A stretch of 64,000 bases of DNA from Liolophura sinensis (GCF_032854445.1 NC_088305.1:23235901-23299900); one strand, 5' to 3'. Shown: positions 22,954-33,556, numbered from the stretch's first letter. A program made the numbers and translations. The notes: generated from the sequence alone by a model not told the origin.

Positions 22954-25900
22954 ATGTCTATGCGAGTGTGCGAGTGTGCGTGTGTGTTCGCGCGTGTGTA
23001 CGTGTGTGTGTGCATGTATGTATGCATGTAATGTCTCCCGACTTCGAGCCTGACGCTCTAAACATTATGCCAGCGAAGCGGCCTGATGAATTAATATTAA
23101 CGTGGATGAGCGTGTATTAGTGTGAACTTGCGTGTGCAGGTTTGAACGTGTATTAGTGTAAATGTACGTCTACAGTAGTGCAAACGTGTATTAGTGTGAA
23201 TGCACGTGTGTAGTAATGAGAACGTGTATTAGTGTGAACGTTAGTGTACAGGACTGAGCGTGTGTTAGTGTGAAACTGTGTGTACAAATGTGGGCGTGTG
23301 TGAGTGGGAACGTGGGTGTACAAATGAGAGCATGTATAAGTGTGGACATATGTATACAGATGTGAGCGTGTATCAGTGTGAATGTGCGTGTACAGGTTGG
23401 CATCTGTATTAATGTAAAGTGTGGTAATTATGGCAACGTAGCACGTTGGGCGAAACAATCAAGAAAGTTTGGGCGTGTGGTGCAGCACATTTGATCCAAT
23501 AGGGTGATGAATCTTACCGTCAAAATAAAGCAGTCGCACACCCGCCGTCAAACAATAAGGACGTCACAGGTCAATAATCGCAAGGCCAATTCCCAACACC
23601 ACAAAACAATAAAGAACTAAGAATGTATTTACACTACGAAAAAAGGACCGAATTATGCAAAGAGACGCAGTCCACAGGTTTCAATGTTGTTGGAAAAACT
23701 CAAGGCATGTTCCAGGCGACAGAGTGAAATCAGTGTTCAAATCGTGTACCATGTTATAATATAAGTTGTCGACAACAAAGTATGCTTTGATTGCAACTGT
23801 TGGTGAACATGGTGATCTAACTCAACACGATGAATATAGAGCCCCTAGCCCAGGATTTAGCTGAATTGGTCACAATCATGAAGCAAAGCCCGAGAGGTTG
23901 TTGACACTCTGTCCATACTGACAAGACAATTATACTCGTTGAAAAATTTGGGAAACTTAGGGTGAAGGCGTTTGATGGAATAGCCTTGACGGACTAGTTT
24001 TTGGAGTAGTTCTAGTAACGCGTGATGTTGATTGAAATTGTCACATAATACACAGGATCTAACAAATGCCACAAGGCGAGATATGTACACGCCATATGTA
24101 GGACCATTCGGTATATTGCTCTCTAAGTAAGGGTAAGTTACAATGTCAAAATTCAAACTATCCCTCTTGTCGCACATTCTGCGAGAGAGGAAACCGACTT
24201 GGTCTTTGTACAAATACACGTCCAGATAAGATGTACCAGCTGGAAAATCTGTTGTTTGTTTGAAATCCAGCGAAGGTGGGTAAATATCTTTCACAGTGAG
24301 ACTCGAGTGTAGCACATTTGATCAAGTAGCCGAAGGGTTACATTTATGAAACTGAAATGTTGCACATTTGATCCAGTGGTCGAATGGTTACATGTATGAA
24401 ACTCGAGTGTAGCACATTTGATCAACAATCGAAGGGTTACATGTATGGTATGTGCGACAACCATGTATCTTAATACAGTGTAGGTCTATTTTTAATGCGT
24501 TAAACATGTTTAATTGTTACACCCACGTGTCTTGATTTCTTGGGCCTTGATTGGAGCGTGCATGCATGTTTGTTAGATCTGCGTTTACATGAATGGATTG
24601 GCAGCAAGTAACTGGGGTTGCACGTTCTGTAGATCTCGTTCAATTCAACACACAACAGTGCTTACAAACCTGCAGCACGGCTTTAGGGTACAGGCTATTG
24701 TTCCTGAATGTGAAAAATGTAGATATATAAAGGGGCTTGGTTATTTTGCTGTTATTGTTAAATGTTATTTTGTCTTAACATTTGATGGATTTGTGTAGTG
24801 GGAGAGATCGTAGAGGAGACTTATAACTTGTATAGTTTCTGATTGCATTAAACTTCATACGGTCTTATATTTAACCCGGTGTTGGAGTTAATTTTAATGT
24901 ATTATTCTCGTAGAGTGTTTATGTTTATTTATTTATTTGATTGGTGTTTTACGCCGTACTCCAGAATATTTCACTTATACGACGGCGGCCAGTATTACTG
25001 TGGGAGGAAATTGAGCAGAGCTCGGGGAAACCTTCCCACGTACGACCCAGAGTGTTTAGAGTGTGGAACATTATATAACTTAATTAAAGCGTAATAAGCG
25101 GTTGTATTCAAACCTGCTCAACCCTTGGGGCAAAGACCCAAAGATTTGTTCTACAGATTGGGTGATGGTGGTGGTGTCAGTTGCTACTATTCAAGTATTT
25201 ACGTGAACAGTTAGATTAAAACTAACTGAAATAAACTCAGAAGATGCCAGGTTTCATGGGTTAGTTGTGACCATTTTCTAACTATATAACTGCCGCCAGT
25301 ACTCTGGCTTTACGAGCTATATGCTGCAGTCTTTTATTCGGAAACGTTTTCAAAATAGACTGGCAGAATATTTTTTTCAAATATCAGCTATTCAGACATC
25401 ATCTTTAAAGTCGTCGACTATATAGCTCCACAGTGACAAATTGACTTTACATACAGTATTGTTTTTAAAATCATTCCACCTTTACTCTTCAGTGTTAATG
25501 AGTTCCAAGATACTTTCCTATCGAAAGCATACCGGACACTATGTGTTAAAGCGTGTATAGTGTTATTCCAGAGAATCATATAAAATAAGAAGTGAGGAAT
25601 GTCAAATCTCCATTTACTACTCCTTCAAGTTCAGGGGGCCTCCATGACTCATTTGGTTAGCGCGCTAACGCAGCGTAGTGACCCAAGAGCCTCTCACCAA
25701 CACGGTCGCTGTGAGTTCAAGTCCAGCTCATGCTGGCTTCCTCTCCGGCCCTAAATGGGAAGGTCTGCCAACAACCTGCGGATGGTCATGGGTTTCCCCC
25801 GGGCTCTGCCTGGTTTCCTCCCACCATACTACTGGCTGCCGTCGTATAAATGAAATATTCTCGAGTACGGCGTAAAACGTCGATCAATTAAAGAAATAAA

Positions 25901-28324
25901 TCCTTCAAATTCAAGATCACCAAATAAAAGACACACTTATACCTCAGACATTTTTTCAATATTTGCACATTTCAGGGAAGACAGCTTCGTATTCGTCAGA
26001 TCGTCCAGTTGAATGCATCCACTTTATTTTTCTAGTAGAAGCAGACACATTTTTAGTAAGAAAAGGGCCTTTGTGATGACTTATTTACCGACGCCCTGTA
26101 TAGATTGAAAATACGACCCTGGAAAGCGGGACGTAGTTCTATTCTATTTTTACCCTTTCAAAAGCCAAGTGTATCTTTAGATTTGGTCCTCTTCTTGTAC
26201 GCAGCTTGAACGTTCTTTTATTCCCGTGCAATCAACTCTGTAGCATGTGGCCTTATCATACAGTTTACACTGCATTCATCTTCTTTATCGTTAGTACTCA
26301 TACAGAATGTAAGTTGATAGCCATGAACTTTACAATGGAATTTCCAGGTATTCTGATTGAAATACTCGCAGAAGATTACGTTTACCATCGTTAACGCTCA
26401 GCAGTTAGAATGTACCAGCAAACTCCGTACTTTTCATGGATCCGAAAAATAATGTATCCAAAATGTTTGCTCCATACCTCTGAATATTTCTCGACGAAAC
26501 AACCTTACTGCCTTTTCAATTCACTCAGTCAAACAGCTTTGACCTATATATATTTTTTCTAACCTTTATGAAAATCCAAAATAAAGGCATCTTCATAGTT
26601 TGACAATTATTTTGAATATTTTCTTCTCTATCGATGCCGAAGTGGTAAATAATTCATCTTCAAAATTAAATTTTTACGCATGGACGATTTGGCCCTGAAT
26701 TTCGCTAAAACAATCTTTAGTGATGCACGAAGAGAGGTAGAGGGCAGTAACTGTTTTGTTTTCCGTGACAGCAGATATGTATGCAAATGAAAGACCGACT
26801 CTAAAATTCACAATTTTCACAAAATGAATTTTTTTCTGTTTAAGAAAAAGACTGGATGAATGTTTATAGCTCAACGCCACATAAGACATATTGCAGGCAT
26901 ACTGTCATGACCGTGGCCATTTAAGAAAGGAGAAGATATACTCAGACTTCTGAAAAATCATATGGTCATTTTAACTTCAAATTTCAGGATCATGTTTCTA
27001 TAACTATACATCTGCGTACATAAAAAACTAACAAAACTGAGGCTAAAAAGTATAACGCTTACGTTGCTTTATATTCACTTTATACGGGAATAAACATGAA
27101 ATGGTTAATTTCGCTAAAATTGTGCTACTGTGTGTAAAACGTTATACCTTATGCTTACATTACACCAAATGTAATGATGCCCCTCGTTTTCCAAAAATCA
27201 AAATGTCAATACAGCAAATGTATTTAGACATATGTATAAAGTATTACTAAACTTATGTATTCAGTACTAACTCAGAGCGTATGAGCGTGTGATATACACA
27301 AGGTCTGACGGATGAAAGAAGACCTCCTGGACCTTAATTGCAGGTGTGTTAAAACTCGTGTATAAGGTTTCTTCCCATGTGTCAAGAGATATATTTAGTG
27401 TGCTTCAATCCTCGCCTAACCCTGTTCTACCAAGAAACACCCCTTTAACCACAGCACCATATGCGTATGTAGGCTTGTCTGCTGACAGACAGGAACACTT
27501 TTATTACTACACTCAACAAATTAATCTCTCAATGTTAATAGTTGTCTGAGTGATGCTAGAATATTCTCGCTATTCTGTTATTGCGGCAGATTATCCAATT
27601 ACATATAACACACATATTTTATTAATTCAACATAGATTTATTTTATTTATTTGATTGGTGTTTCTTTTACGCCGTACTCAAGAATATATAGGAATATTTC
27701 ACTTATACGACCGCGGCCAGCATTATGGTGGGTGAAAATCGGGAACAGACCGGGGGAAACCCACGACCATCTGCAGGTTGCTGGCAGACCTTCCCACGTT
27801 CAGCCGGAGAGGAAGCACGAACTGGACTTGAACTTACAGCGACCGAGAGACTAGCTAGCGCGCTAACCAACTGAGCCATGGAGGCCCCTGCAGTTCAACA
27901 TAGATTCTATTAGACTAACAGAATACTTTGTTGAATATAATACGGTATTATGTTATAATAACAGAATACAGCCTAGCATCTAGACAACAGACTTTCTGTT
28001 CAAATTAACAGATTGATTTTTTTAGCGTATAGATAAGCGGTCAAGCATGTAACTTAAGAAGCTTTAATATCCACGTATATGTTCACGACACTATGCATCA
28101 GTGTTACTCCAAAACGTATGGTATTTGCATATGCACGACAACACTACACATGTTTACATACGCTGAAACGGCATGATACTTAACGGAGGGATACGTTACA
28201 AATCAAATATGTTAACTAGACTCTTCTGTTATTTTGGGAAACTTATGTTTAATAACGAAAGTTTAAACAGCTTACCTTTAGTCACAAGAACGAGAAGTGT
28301 TCCCAGTTGACGCAAAGCCTCCAT
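19543..28324 (-). CDS. Cysteine-rich secreted protein of unknown function, four exons
   Basis: Minus-strand exons 28324-28276, 22744-22609, 21722-21555 and 19789-19543 join in frame with GT/AG borders and matching phases (1,2,2), giving about 199 residues. Residues 1-16 ([16 protein letters not shown]) form a short hydrophobic leader cut off by intron 1, the usual place for a signal-peptide exon. The mature part has 11 cysteines (for example [38 protein letters not shown]). The last 25 residues contain a hydrophobic stretch ([13 protein letters not shown]) that could be a membrane or anchor signal, though it ends in polar residues. I do not recognise the family. The exon 3 donor lies at the edge of a (GTGA)n tract. 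Intron 1 is about 5.5 kb and holds four SINEs and a retroelement remnant. Confidence 0.75.
19875..20027 (-). CDS. Possible alternative last exon of the secreted gene
   Basis: A minus-strand frame starting after an AG near 20027 reads [20 protein letters not shown] and continues through STCTL and SKC to a stop at about 19872-19875, giving seven cysteines in roughly 50 residues. Its phase matches the upstream exon (GA + T), exactly as the regular last exon does, and it lies just 5' of that exon. The polypyrimidine tract is weak. It may be chance. Confidence 0.25.
20085..20240 (+). repeat. Diverged ~55-bp tandem repeat, three copies
   Basis: The CACCAGGAG...CTCAGTNGGGGTGTGGC pattern recurs three times within an intron of the secreted gene. 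Confidence 0.6.
20826..21190 (+). repeat. Degenerate GT-rich minisatellite
   Basis: Repeats of GGTGGAAATGTTTTCTCTGC alternating with GTAACGGTTTTGTCTTC, unit about 25-30 bp, lie in intron 3 of the minus-strand secreted gene. Confidence 0.85.
21511..21556 (-). repeat. (GTGA)n tract starting at the exon 3 donor
   Basis: On the minus strand exon 3 ends ...GTGGACGA and is followed at once by about ten GTGA repeats, so GTGAGT is available as a donor every four bases. The first one gives the phase needed for the last exon. Confidence 0.85.
22222..22432 (+). repeat. SINE family 1, diverged copy
   Basis: Body and 3' end are recognisable (TTTTCCCACCATAATGCTGG, then AATATTCTCGAGTATGGCG and a short tail). 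The head region before 22222 is only faintly similar. Confidence 0.75.
22868..23032 (+). repeat. (TG)n / (GCGTGT)n microsatellite
   Basis: Simple TG-rich tract that holds open Cys-Val and His-Thr frames by composition. It is in intron 1 of the minus-strand gene. Confidence 0.95.
23092..23425 (+). repeat. ~34-bp minisatellite
   Basis: Roughly ten degenerate units of GAACGTGTATTAGTGTGAAT followed by GTGCGTGTACAG-like sequence. It probably evolved from, or together with, the neighbouring TG tract. Confidence 0.85.
23510..24320 (-). mobile_element. Retroelement reverse-transcriptase remnant, copy 2
   Basis: The minus strand is open for about 150 residues and shows the conserved run [20 protein letters not shown] then [14 protein letters not shown], found near the C-terminal end of one group of retroelement reverse transcriptases (I recall these as Penelope-like or related; the exact group is uncertain). 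Only this end is present. It is broken and probably old, and related to the remnant at 13440-14141. Confidence 0.6.
24296..24447 (+). repeat. ~57-bp tandem repeat, three copies
   Basis: Three copies of a unit containing GTAGCACATTTGATC and GAAGGGTTACATTTATGAAA follow directly on the retroelement remnant. The first copy overlaps its end, so the unit probably arose from the element's border. Confidence 0.8.
24922..25048 (-). repeat. SINE family 1, truncated copy
   Basis: Bounded by a 10-bp duplication (AGAGTGTTTA at 24912-24921 and 25049-25058). It has the tail and body but lacks the head and an internal part. Confidence 0.85.
25635..25900 (+). repeat. SINE family 1, full-length copy
   Basis: Complete element from the tRNA-like head (A box near TTGGTTAGCG, B-box-like GAGTTCAAGTCC) to the AATAAA tail. 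A 13-bp duplication with one mismatch flanks it (TCCTTCAAGTTCA at 25621, TCCTTCAAATTCA at 25901). It is the best reference copy in the window. Confidence 0.93.
25930..27625. other. Intron sequence, nothing recognised
   Basis: AT-rich interior of intron 1 of the minus-strand secreted gene. No exon with proper borders or domain was seen on either strand. Confidence 0.45.
27639..27893 (-). repeat. SINE family 1, full-length copy
   Basis: A 13-bp duplication (TTCAACATAGATT at 27626-27638 and 27894-27906) flanks a complete copy. The copy carries a small internal duplication around the AATATATAGGAATATT stretch. Confidence 0.92.
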
Positions 28325-28450
28325 CTTGCCTCAGACCAACTGTCCTACTTGAGAAGTAGAGCAAATGTTCATCACCAACCTCTTAATCCCTACACCCTGG
28401 ATGTGTGACGTGCTGGTTTCTTTACAAAAAGATAAAAGAAGGAGAGACCA

Positions 28451-28457
28451 CTTTATA
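28451..28457 (-). promoter_or_regulatory. Possible TATA box of the secreted gene
   Basis: TATAAAG on the minus strand lies about 130 bases upstream of the start codon at 28324, which would give a ~100-base untranslated leader. Confidence 0.35.
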
Positions 28458-28974
28458 ATCGAGCACGTTTTCCGTACGAGCTTATTGTCACATAAAAGTG
28501 TACTTTTTTCCTTACTATTTAGCTCCATCTTGACCAAAACCCCTTAGGACTCGAGTTTTTTCACGTGATATCTCCCCCCATCCCCACAGTTACACCCCCC
28601 CACCCCGCCACCCTTCTACTACTCGCACACACACACCAATCCTCTCTCATAGGATCATGGCTTTACACCTACATCTACCTATATAAGAGAACAACACTTC
28701 AGGCTATCTATGAACCTTTTTATTTTATACACGCTCCTGTTTTTTGTTTCACGCCTGGATGCACTTTCAAGTTATGAAGTATAGCTGCTGTATGTTTTGA
28801 TTATTGTCAGTTGTAGGTTAAGAAATATAATAAAATTGGTGTGGAATAATAAGAATTAAATGGTTCGTACGGTCTATATCATGCTTGTAATACAGAATAT
28901 GGTATTTCAGCAAACTCACAGATCCTTAGAGTTGCCGGTCCACGTGGAATGGAGCCTAATATTTGTGTCACACA

Positions 28975-29935
28975 AATGTACTATGGGGAAAAGTAGGGGG
29001 CATCTCAGTGTACTATGGAGAAGAAAAAGGGGATATCGCAGTGTACTATGGAGAAAAGTAATGGATTTCGCAGTGTACTATGGAGAAAAGTAGGGGATAT
29101 CGCAGTGTACTAAAGAGAAATGTAGGAGATATCGCAGTATACTATGGAGAAAAGTAGGGATATCACAGTGTACTATGAAGAAAAACAGGGGATATCACAG
29201 TGTACTATGAAGAAAAGTAGGGGATATCTCAGAGTACTATGGAGAAATGAAGGAGATATCACAGTGTACTATGGAGAAAAGTAGGATATATCGCAGTGTA
29301 CAGTGGAGAAAAGTAGGGGATATCGCAGTGTACTAAGGAGAAAAGTAGGGGATATTGCAGTGTACTATGGAGAAATGTAGGGGATATCGCAGTGTACTAT
29401 GGGGAAAAATAGCGGATGTCGCAGTGTACTATGCAGAAAGTTGAGGATATCTCAGTGTACTGTGATGAAAAGTAGGGATATCGCAGTGTACTATGGGGAA
29501 AAATAGCGGATGTCGCAGTGTACTATGGTGAAAAGTAGGGATATCTCAGTGTACTCCAGAGAAGAGTAGGGGATATCTCAGTGTGCTATGGAGAAAATTA
29601 GGGGACATCTCAGTGTACTCTGTAAAAAGGATGGAATATCGCAGTGAACTATGGAGAAAAGTATGGGATATCGCAATGTACTATGAACAGCTGTAGGGCA
29701 TACCGTTATGTATTATGTAAAAAGGATGGGATATCGCAGTGTAAAATGCATAAAGGAGGGGATGTCGCAGTGTTAAATGTAAAAAGGAGGGGATATCGCA
29801 GTGTACTATGTAGAAAGGATGGGATATCGCAGTGTACAATATAAAAAGGAGGGGGATATCGTGGTGTACAATGCAAAAAGGAGGGGATATCGCAGTGTAC
29901 TATGGAGAAAGGTGGGTAATGTTGCAGTGTAGTTT
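28975..29935 (+). repeat. 32-bp minisatellite
   Basis: About 30 units of GGGGATATCGCAGTGTACTA followed by TGGAGAAAAGTA. Late units have drifted (GTAAAAAGGA instead of GGAGAAAAGT). Palindromic GATATC recurs at nearly every period. Confidence 0.95.
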
Positions 29936-29978
29936 TGGTACAAAACGTGTCTTCATAATCACTAATTGCCATGCAGGC

Positions 29979-30098
29979 GTTTTTCATGACATGCACATAT
30001 GTGGATCTGGTTTGAGTCGTTTTGCATGACATGCACATATGTGAATTTGGTTTGGGTCGTTTTGTATGACAAGCACATATGTGAATCTGGTTTGAGGT
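29979..30098 (+). repeat. 40-bp tandem repeat, three copies
   Basis: Three near-identical units containing ATGACATGCACATATGTG and GGTTTGAGTCGTTTT. Confidence 0.9.
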
Positions 30099-30209
30099 GC
30101 ATTGAGAAATGTTCTTATTTAGTTATTAGGGAAAAACCCCGATATTTGACAAGTCACTGACGTGCTTTCTCTAATGTGATGTACAGATATGAACACTTTC
30201 GAGTTAATA

Positions 30210-30212
<3 letters not shown>

Positions 30213-30269
<57 letters not shown>
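30213..30269. repeat. (AT)n microsatellite
   Basis: About 28 uninterrupted AT dinucleotides directly before an inverted repeat. Confidence 0.97.
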
Positions 30270-30272
<3 letters not shown>

Positions 30273-30284
30273 GTTATTGGATTA

Positions 30285-30385
30285 TTGGATTGTATGGTCC
30301 TGTATGGACGAATCCTGGGTGCCGGAAAGGGACTCACAAGCTCGTCTCTTTCCTGGACTCATCCATACAGGACCATACAATCGAA
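30285..30385. repeat. Short hairpin, 28-bp arms
   Basis: GATTGTATGGTCCTGTATGG on the left pairs with its reverse complement near 30362-30381. Arms of about 28 bp with two mismatches enclose a ~42-base loop. It could form a cruciform next to the AT tract or be a small foldback element. Confidence 0.8.
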
Positions 30386-30611
30386 TAACCTATTTATTAT
30401 ATACCCACTTGTCAAAAACCTTAGTAAATAAACTCGAACGCCAAACAAATTGGGTAAAACCGTGCTAATTATTTCATATCGCGTAACAATAGCCGATAGC
30501 CGGTTGCGGATGAATATGGAATACTGAATGGAGCTCTTTCATTGGTTGGCGGAAAACTGGCCGAAGCGGTATTTTACAAACAGAAGTGTAAAGAAAAGGA
30601 ATGCAGACGTT

Positions 30612-32290
30612 TCAGTGAAAATTAAATTCGCAGTTATTGAAAACTGGGCCACCGAACAGACTAGTGCAATCTTTACAGGATGAGGACGAATGAGAAGTAG
30701 AGTTTGCTGACAAAGCTAGCTGATTATCTTTGGGATTCTGTGCGCAAGTTGATGGGATCGGAGTCGTGAAAACTTTGTTTGTGTGCACTTGAACTGGCCG
30801 GCCAGGGAGTGAAAGCGCGGGAGATGGTTGACTGAAGGCGCGATTGCCCTGAAGTAAACTCGACATTTGCTTCTGCTCTACGTGATCTAATTTAGAATCA
30901 TACTCCTGGATGCTAGCAAGGGATTTGTGTCCGGTGACCTGCATAATTTTATGTGGAGCGACGCCAGATTTTACAAGGGTTTGGACGGTTGTTTTTCGGA
31001 CCGAGTGATTAGTTTTCCGGCCTTTCAGTCCAGCGGCCTCGGCTGCCCTTTTATTAGCTCTCCCAAAGGATGCCCTCCCATTGGAGTGGAGTAATACCAC
31101 ACAGCTGTATCAGGTTTGAGGCGACTTTCGGGAATTGGTGTGAGGTAGAACGGACTGTCCGGAGACACAGATTTTTCTGGACTAGCACGGACGAACATCT
31201 TGAAAAGAGCGACGGGATACCGACGGGCGCCTGTGTTTGGCTGGGCGTAGATGCGAGGGGTGGTCAGGCGGAGATCATCTCGTCCACTCACGTCTCTCGT
31301 CTTGCTATCCCTTTCGGCCCATTCCAAAAATTCGCTGCCATTCAGGGTTTCCTGATTCAGGGTGACATCCCCAAACTTGAGTTTCCTGTGCTCATCTCGT
31401 CCTCGGAATCCAAAAAAATTGCCAAAGAAATATAAAAAAGGAGAACTGTACGCTGTGAGGTGTGTAGGGGCCGAGCTGTTTTGCCTGAAACAACTGCTCT
31501 TCTTCCTGCGGAGAAATGCCGTCTGCCGCATGGATTTTCCGGCCCTTCCCCTGCTTCTTCAGGTCCATCTTCTTAGATGTCACCGCCTGGGTGGCCTCGT
31601 GAAACTCACGGGATCGAAGTGAGGTAGTGTACCCGGAATCTTTAAGATGTCTGCAGATGAAATATTTGAAAAATTTGTTAAAGGTAAGACAATTTTATCT
31701 ATTTTTTTTTTTGATTAATTCATTAATTTATTTTTTTTGCTTGTTTTTCACCGAGTAAGGAGGCCCATGTATATTTTTGTTGGAAAGATTATCCAAAACA
31801 ATTTAAAAATATTATTGTGTTCTAAACGGATGAGGTCATTGTTTCAGTCATTTAGAAAGGCGAAATAATTTTTTTATTTTTTGACCGTCTGTTAACTGAA
31901 AGTAGGCTACCTCTCGATGCTATTTTTCATGGACTGGAGGGATGCTGGTTCGTACTCTGACCCATCCTTCTTCCTGATTGAAATGAACATCTCAGCCAGA
32001 TATTCGTTTAGATGATTTGGAGGAATAAACTCTATCAGTCTCTGCTCCTGCTTGTTTTGCCACAACCATCTCTGCACATTTTTAACATCGCAATTTGTGC
32101 TCACGACTGTGTTTTTCTTCTTTTGCGAATCAATAAAGGCACTCACATCATTTACTACTTCATCTCTACTGGTACTTGGTGTTGCTTCTAAAATGTTGTC
32201 CAGCCCTGGGTCATCAAATGGATCAAGTAGCATGCAAATTTCAGCGTCGGTGAGATCAAAACGGTCAGAATCTGATTGATCGGCAGCCAT
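30612..32290 (-). mobile_element. Crypton-like tyrosine recombinase gene
   Basis: Minus strand. Exon 1 is 32290-31911 (ATG in a good context, MAADQSDSDRFDLTDAEIC...). A 260-base GT/AG intron follows, and exon 2 runs from 31650 to 30612 in matching phase. The N-terminal part (WLWQNKQEQRLIEFIPPNHL..) is the SAM-like DNA-binding region. The catalytic part shows FRGRDEHRKL (first Arg), NHSVRKT (H-x-x-R), GHKSL and QEY (Tyr), the order of tyrosine recombinases of the Crypton / DUF3504 group. The tail ends FGGPVFNNCEFNFH, as relatives do. Two frame shifts are apparent, at a run of six T near 31434 and at GGGAGGG near 31075; both are homopolymer-like, so sequencing error is as likely as decay. It could be a transposon or a gene derived from one. 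Confidence 0.75.
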
Positions 32291-32338
32291 GCTTGTTGTG
32301 TGGTCTGCTTGTTGACAAACAAAAGTAGGCTGTACGTG

Positions 32339-32388
32339 TGACGTCACAGTTACAACTGTCCAGTATATTAAAAGTATTGGACAGTTGT
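32339..32388. promoter_or_regulatory. CRE site and palindrome upstream of the recombinase
   Basis: A perfect TGACGTCA (32339-32346) lies next to an inverted repeat whose 14-bp arms, ACAACTGTCCAGTA (32352-32365) and TATTGGACAGTTGT (32375-32388), have one mismatch. Both lie 50-100 bases before the recombinase start codon. The CRE could drive transcription. The palindrome could bind the recombinase or a regulator, which is inference. Confidence 0.5.
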
Positions 32389-32559
32389 GTTTACTACTTA
32401 ATATAGTAGGCGCTGGACACTTAGGTGTATATATATATATGTTCAGGAAAATGATCATCGAACAGTTTACAGGAAACAATTCGTTTAACGTATGATTTCA
32501 TTACCCTGTAATAGACGAATCTAACCAGAAATCTGATAAACAGTGTAATTTACATGTAT

Positions 32560-32790
32560 TTTATTGATGTTTTACACCGTACTCAAGTAAACGACGACGT
32601 CCAGCAGGCAAAGCAAGGAGGAAACCAGACAGAGCAAGGTTGAAACCAGACAGAGCCCGGGAAACCAGACAGAGCCCGGGGGAAACCAGACAGAGCCCAC
32701 AGGAGGCCAAACAGAGCCCGAAGGAGACGAGACAGACATGTAAGGAGACCAGGCAGAGCCCAAAGGAAAACTTACTACCAAACAGAGTAA
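32560..32790 (-). repeat. Minisatellite derived from a SINE body
   Basis: The block starts as SINE family 1 read from its tail (GTTTTACACCGTACTCAAG) and then, at the element's GGAAACCGGGCAGAGCCCGG segment, turns into about eight tandem variants of GGAAACCAGACAGAGCCC. The SINE segment evidently expanded in place. Confidence 0.75.
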
Positions 32791-33132
32791 ATCCAGGCTT
32801 ATCCCAAGCTGAGCTGCTCAGACGAGAGTTAATAATCATAACCTTGTTGTGAAGGCACAAGGTATAAAAAGGTATAAAAAATGAATGAATATTCTGTCAA
32901 AAAGCAGTGGTCACGTCTCACAAGTGATGTGACCTCCAACATGCCAATATCGCTCCTTCTCATCACACGACACATTCAGGCGGTTTGGAAACAGTAATTT
33001 CACTTCAAAAAGATTGCTATTGGACAAGTTTTTGTCATGAGAAAATCATTGAACTATATGGAAAGTAAGGCAGTACTCGCTCGAAGTGCCCGCCGGTGGT
33101 GGCATTTACGAAAACTTTCATGTTCTTGATTT

Positions 33133-33197
33133 GGAAGCCGTCATATAAATGAAATATTCTTAAGTACGAGGTAAAACACCAGTCAAATAAATAAATC
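33133..33197 (+). repeat. SINE family 1, 3' end, with shared flank
   Basis: Last ~65 bases of the family. The ~38 bases after it (33191-33228, AAATCCTTCAAATTGAAGAT...) nearly match the flank of the full-length copy at 25635-25900, so host flank appears to have travelled with the SINE end. Confidence 0.75.
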
Positions 33198-33292
33198 CTT
33201 CAAATTGAAGATCACCAAATAATAGACAAATAAATAATTGAAATAAAGACATGCATGTATCGCACACAATGTTTGTAAAGATATACATGTAT

Positions 33293-33556
33293 TATTTATT
33301 TATTGATTGGTGTTTTACGCCGTACTCAAGAATATTTCACTTATACGACGGCGGTCAGCATTATGGTGGGTGGAAACCGGGCACAGCCTGGGGGAAACCC
33401 ACGACCATCCGCAGGTTGCTGACAGACCTTCCCACTTACGGCCGGAGAGGAAGCCAGCATGAGCTGGACTTGAACTCACAGCGACCGCATTGGTGAGAGG
33501 CTCCTGGGTCATTACGCTGCGCTAGCGCGCTAACCGACTGAGCCACGGAGGCCCCT
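33293..33556 (-). repeat. SINE family 1, full-length copy
   Basis: Complete element with a 9-bp duplication (TACATGTAT at 33284-33292 and 33557-33565) inside the 37-bp array. It is close to consensus, so it is relatively young. Confidence 0.92.

Noticed and set aside
22830-23120. Cys-Val and His-Thr rich frames
   Set aside because: Composition artefact of the (TG)n tract.
28975-29935. CRISPR array or coding repeat
   Set aside because: 32-bp units abut with no spacers and the short frames are broken; it is an ordinary minisatellite.
30285-30385. microRNA precursor
   Set aside because: The arms are near-perfect over 28 bp with a 42-base loop, which looks more like a foldback element; there is no conservation or expression evidence.
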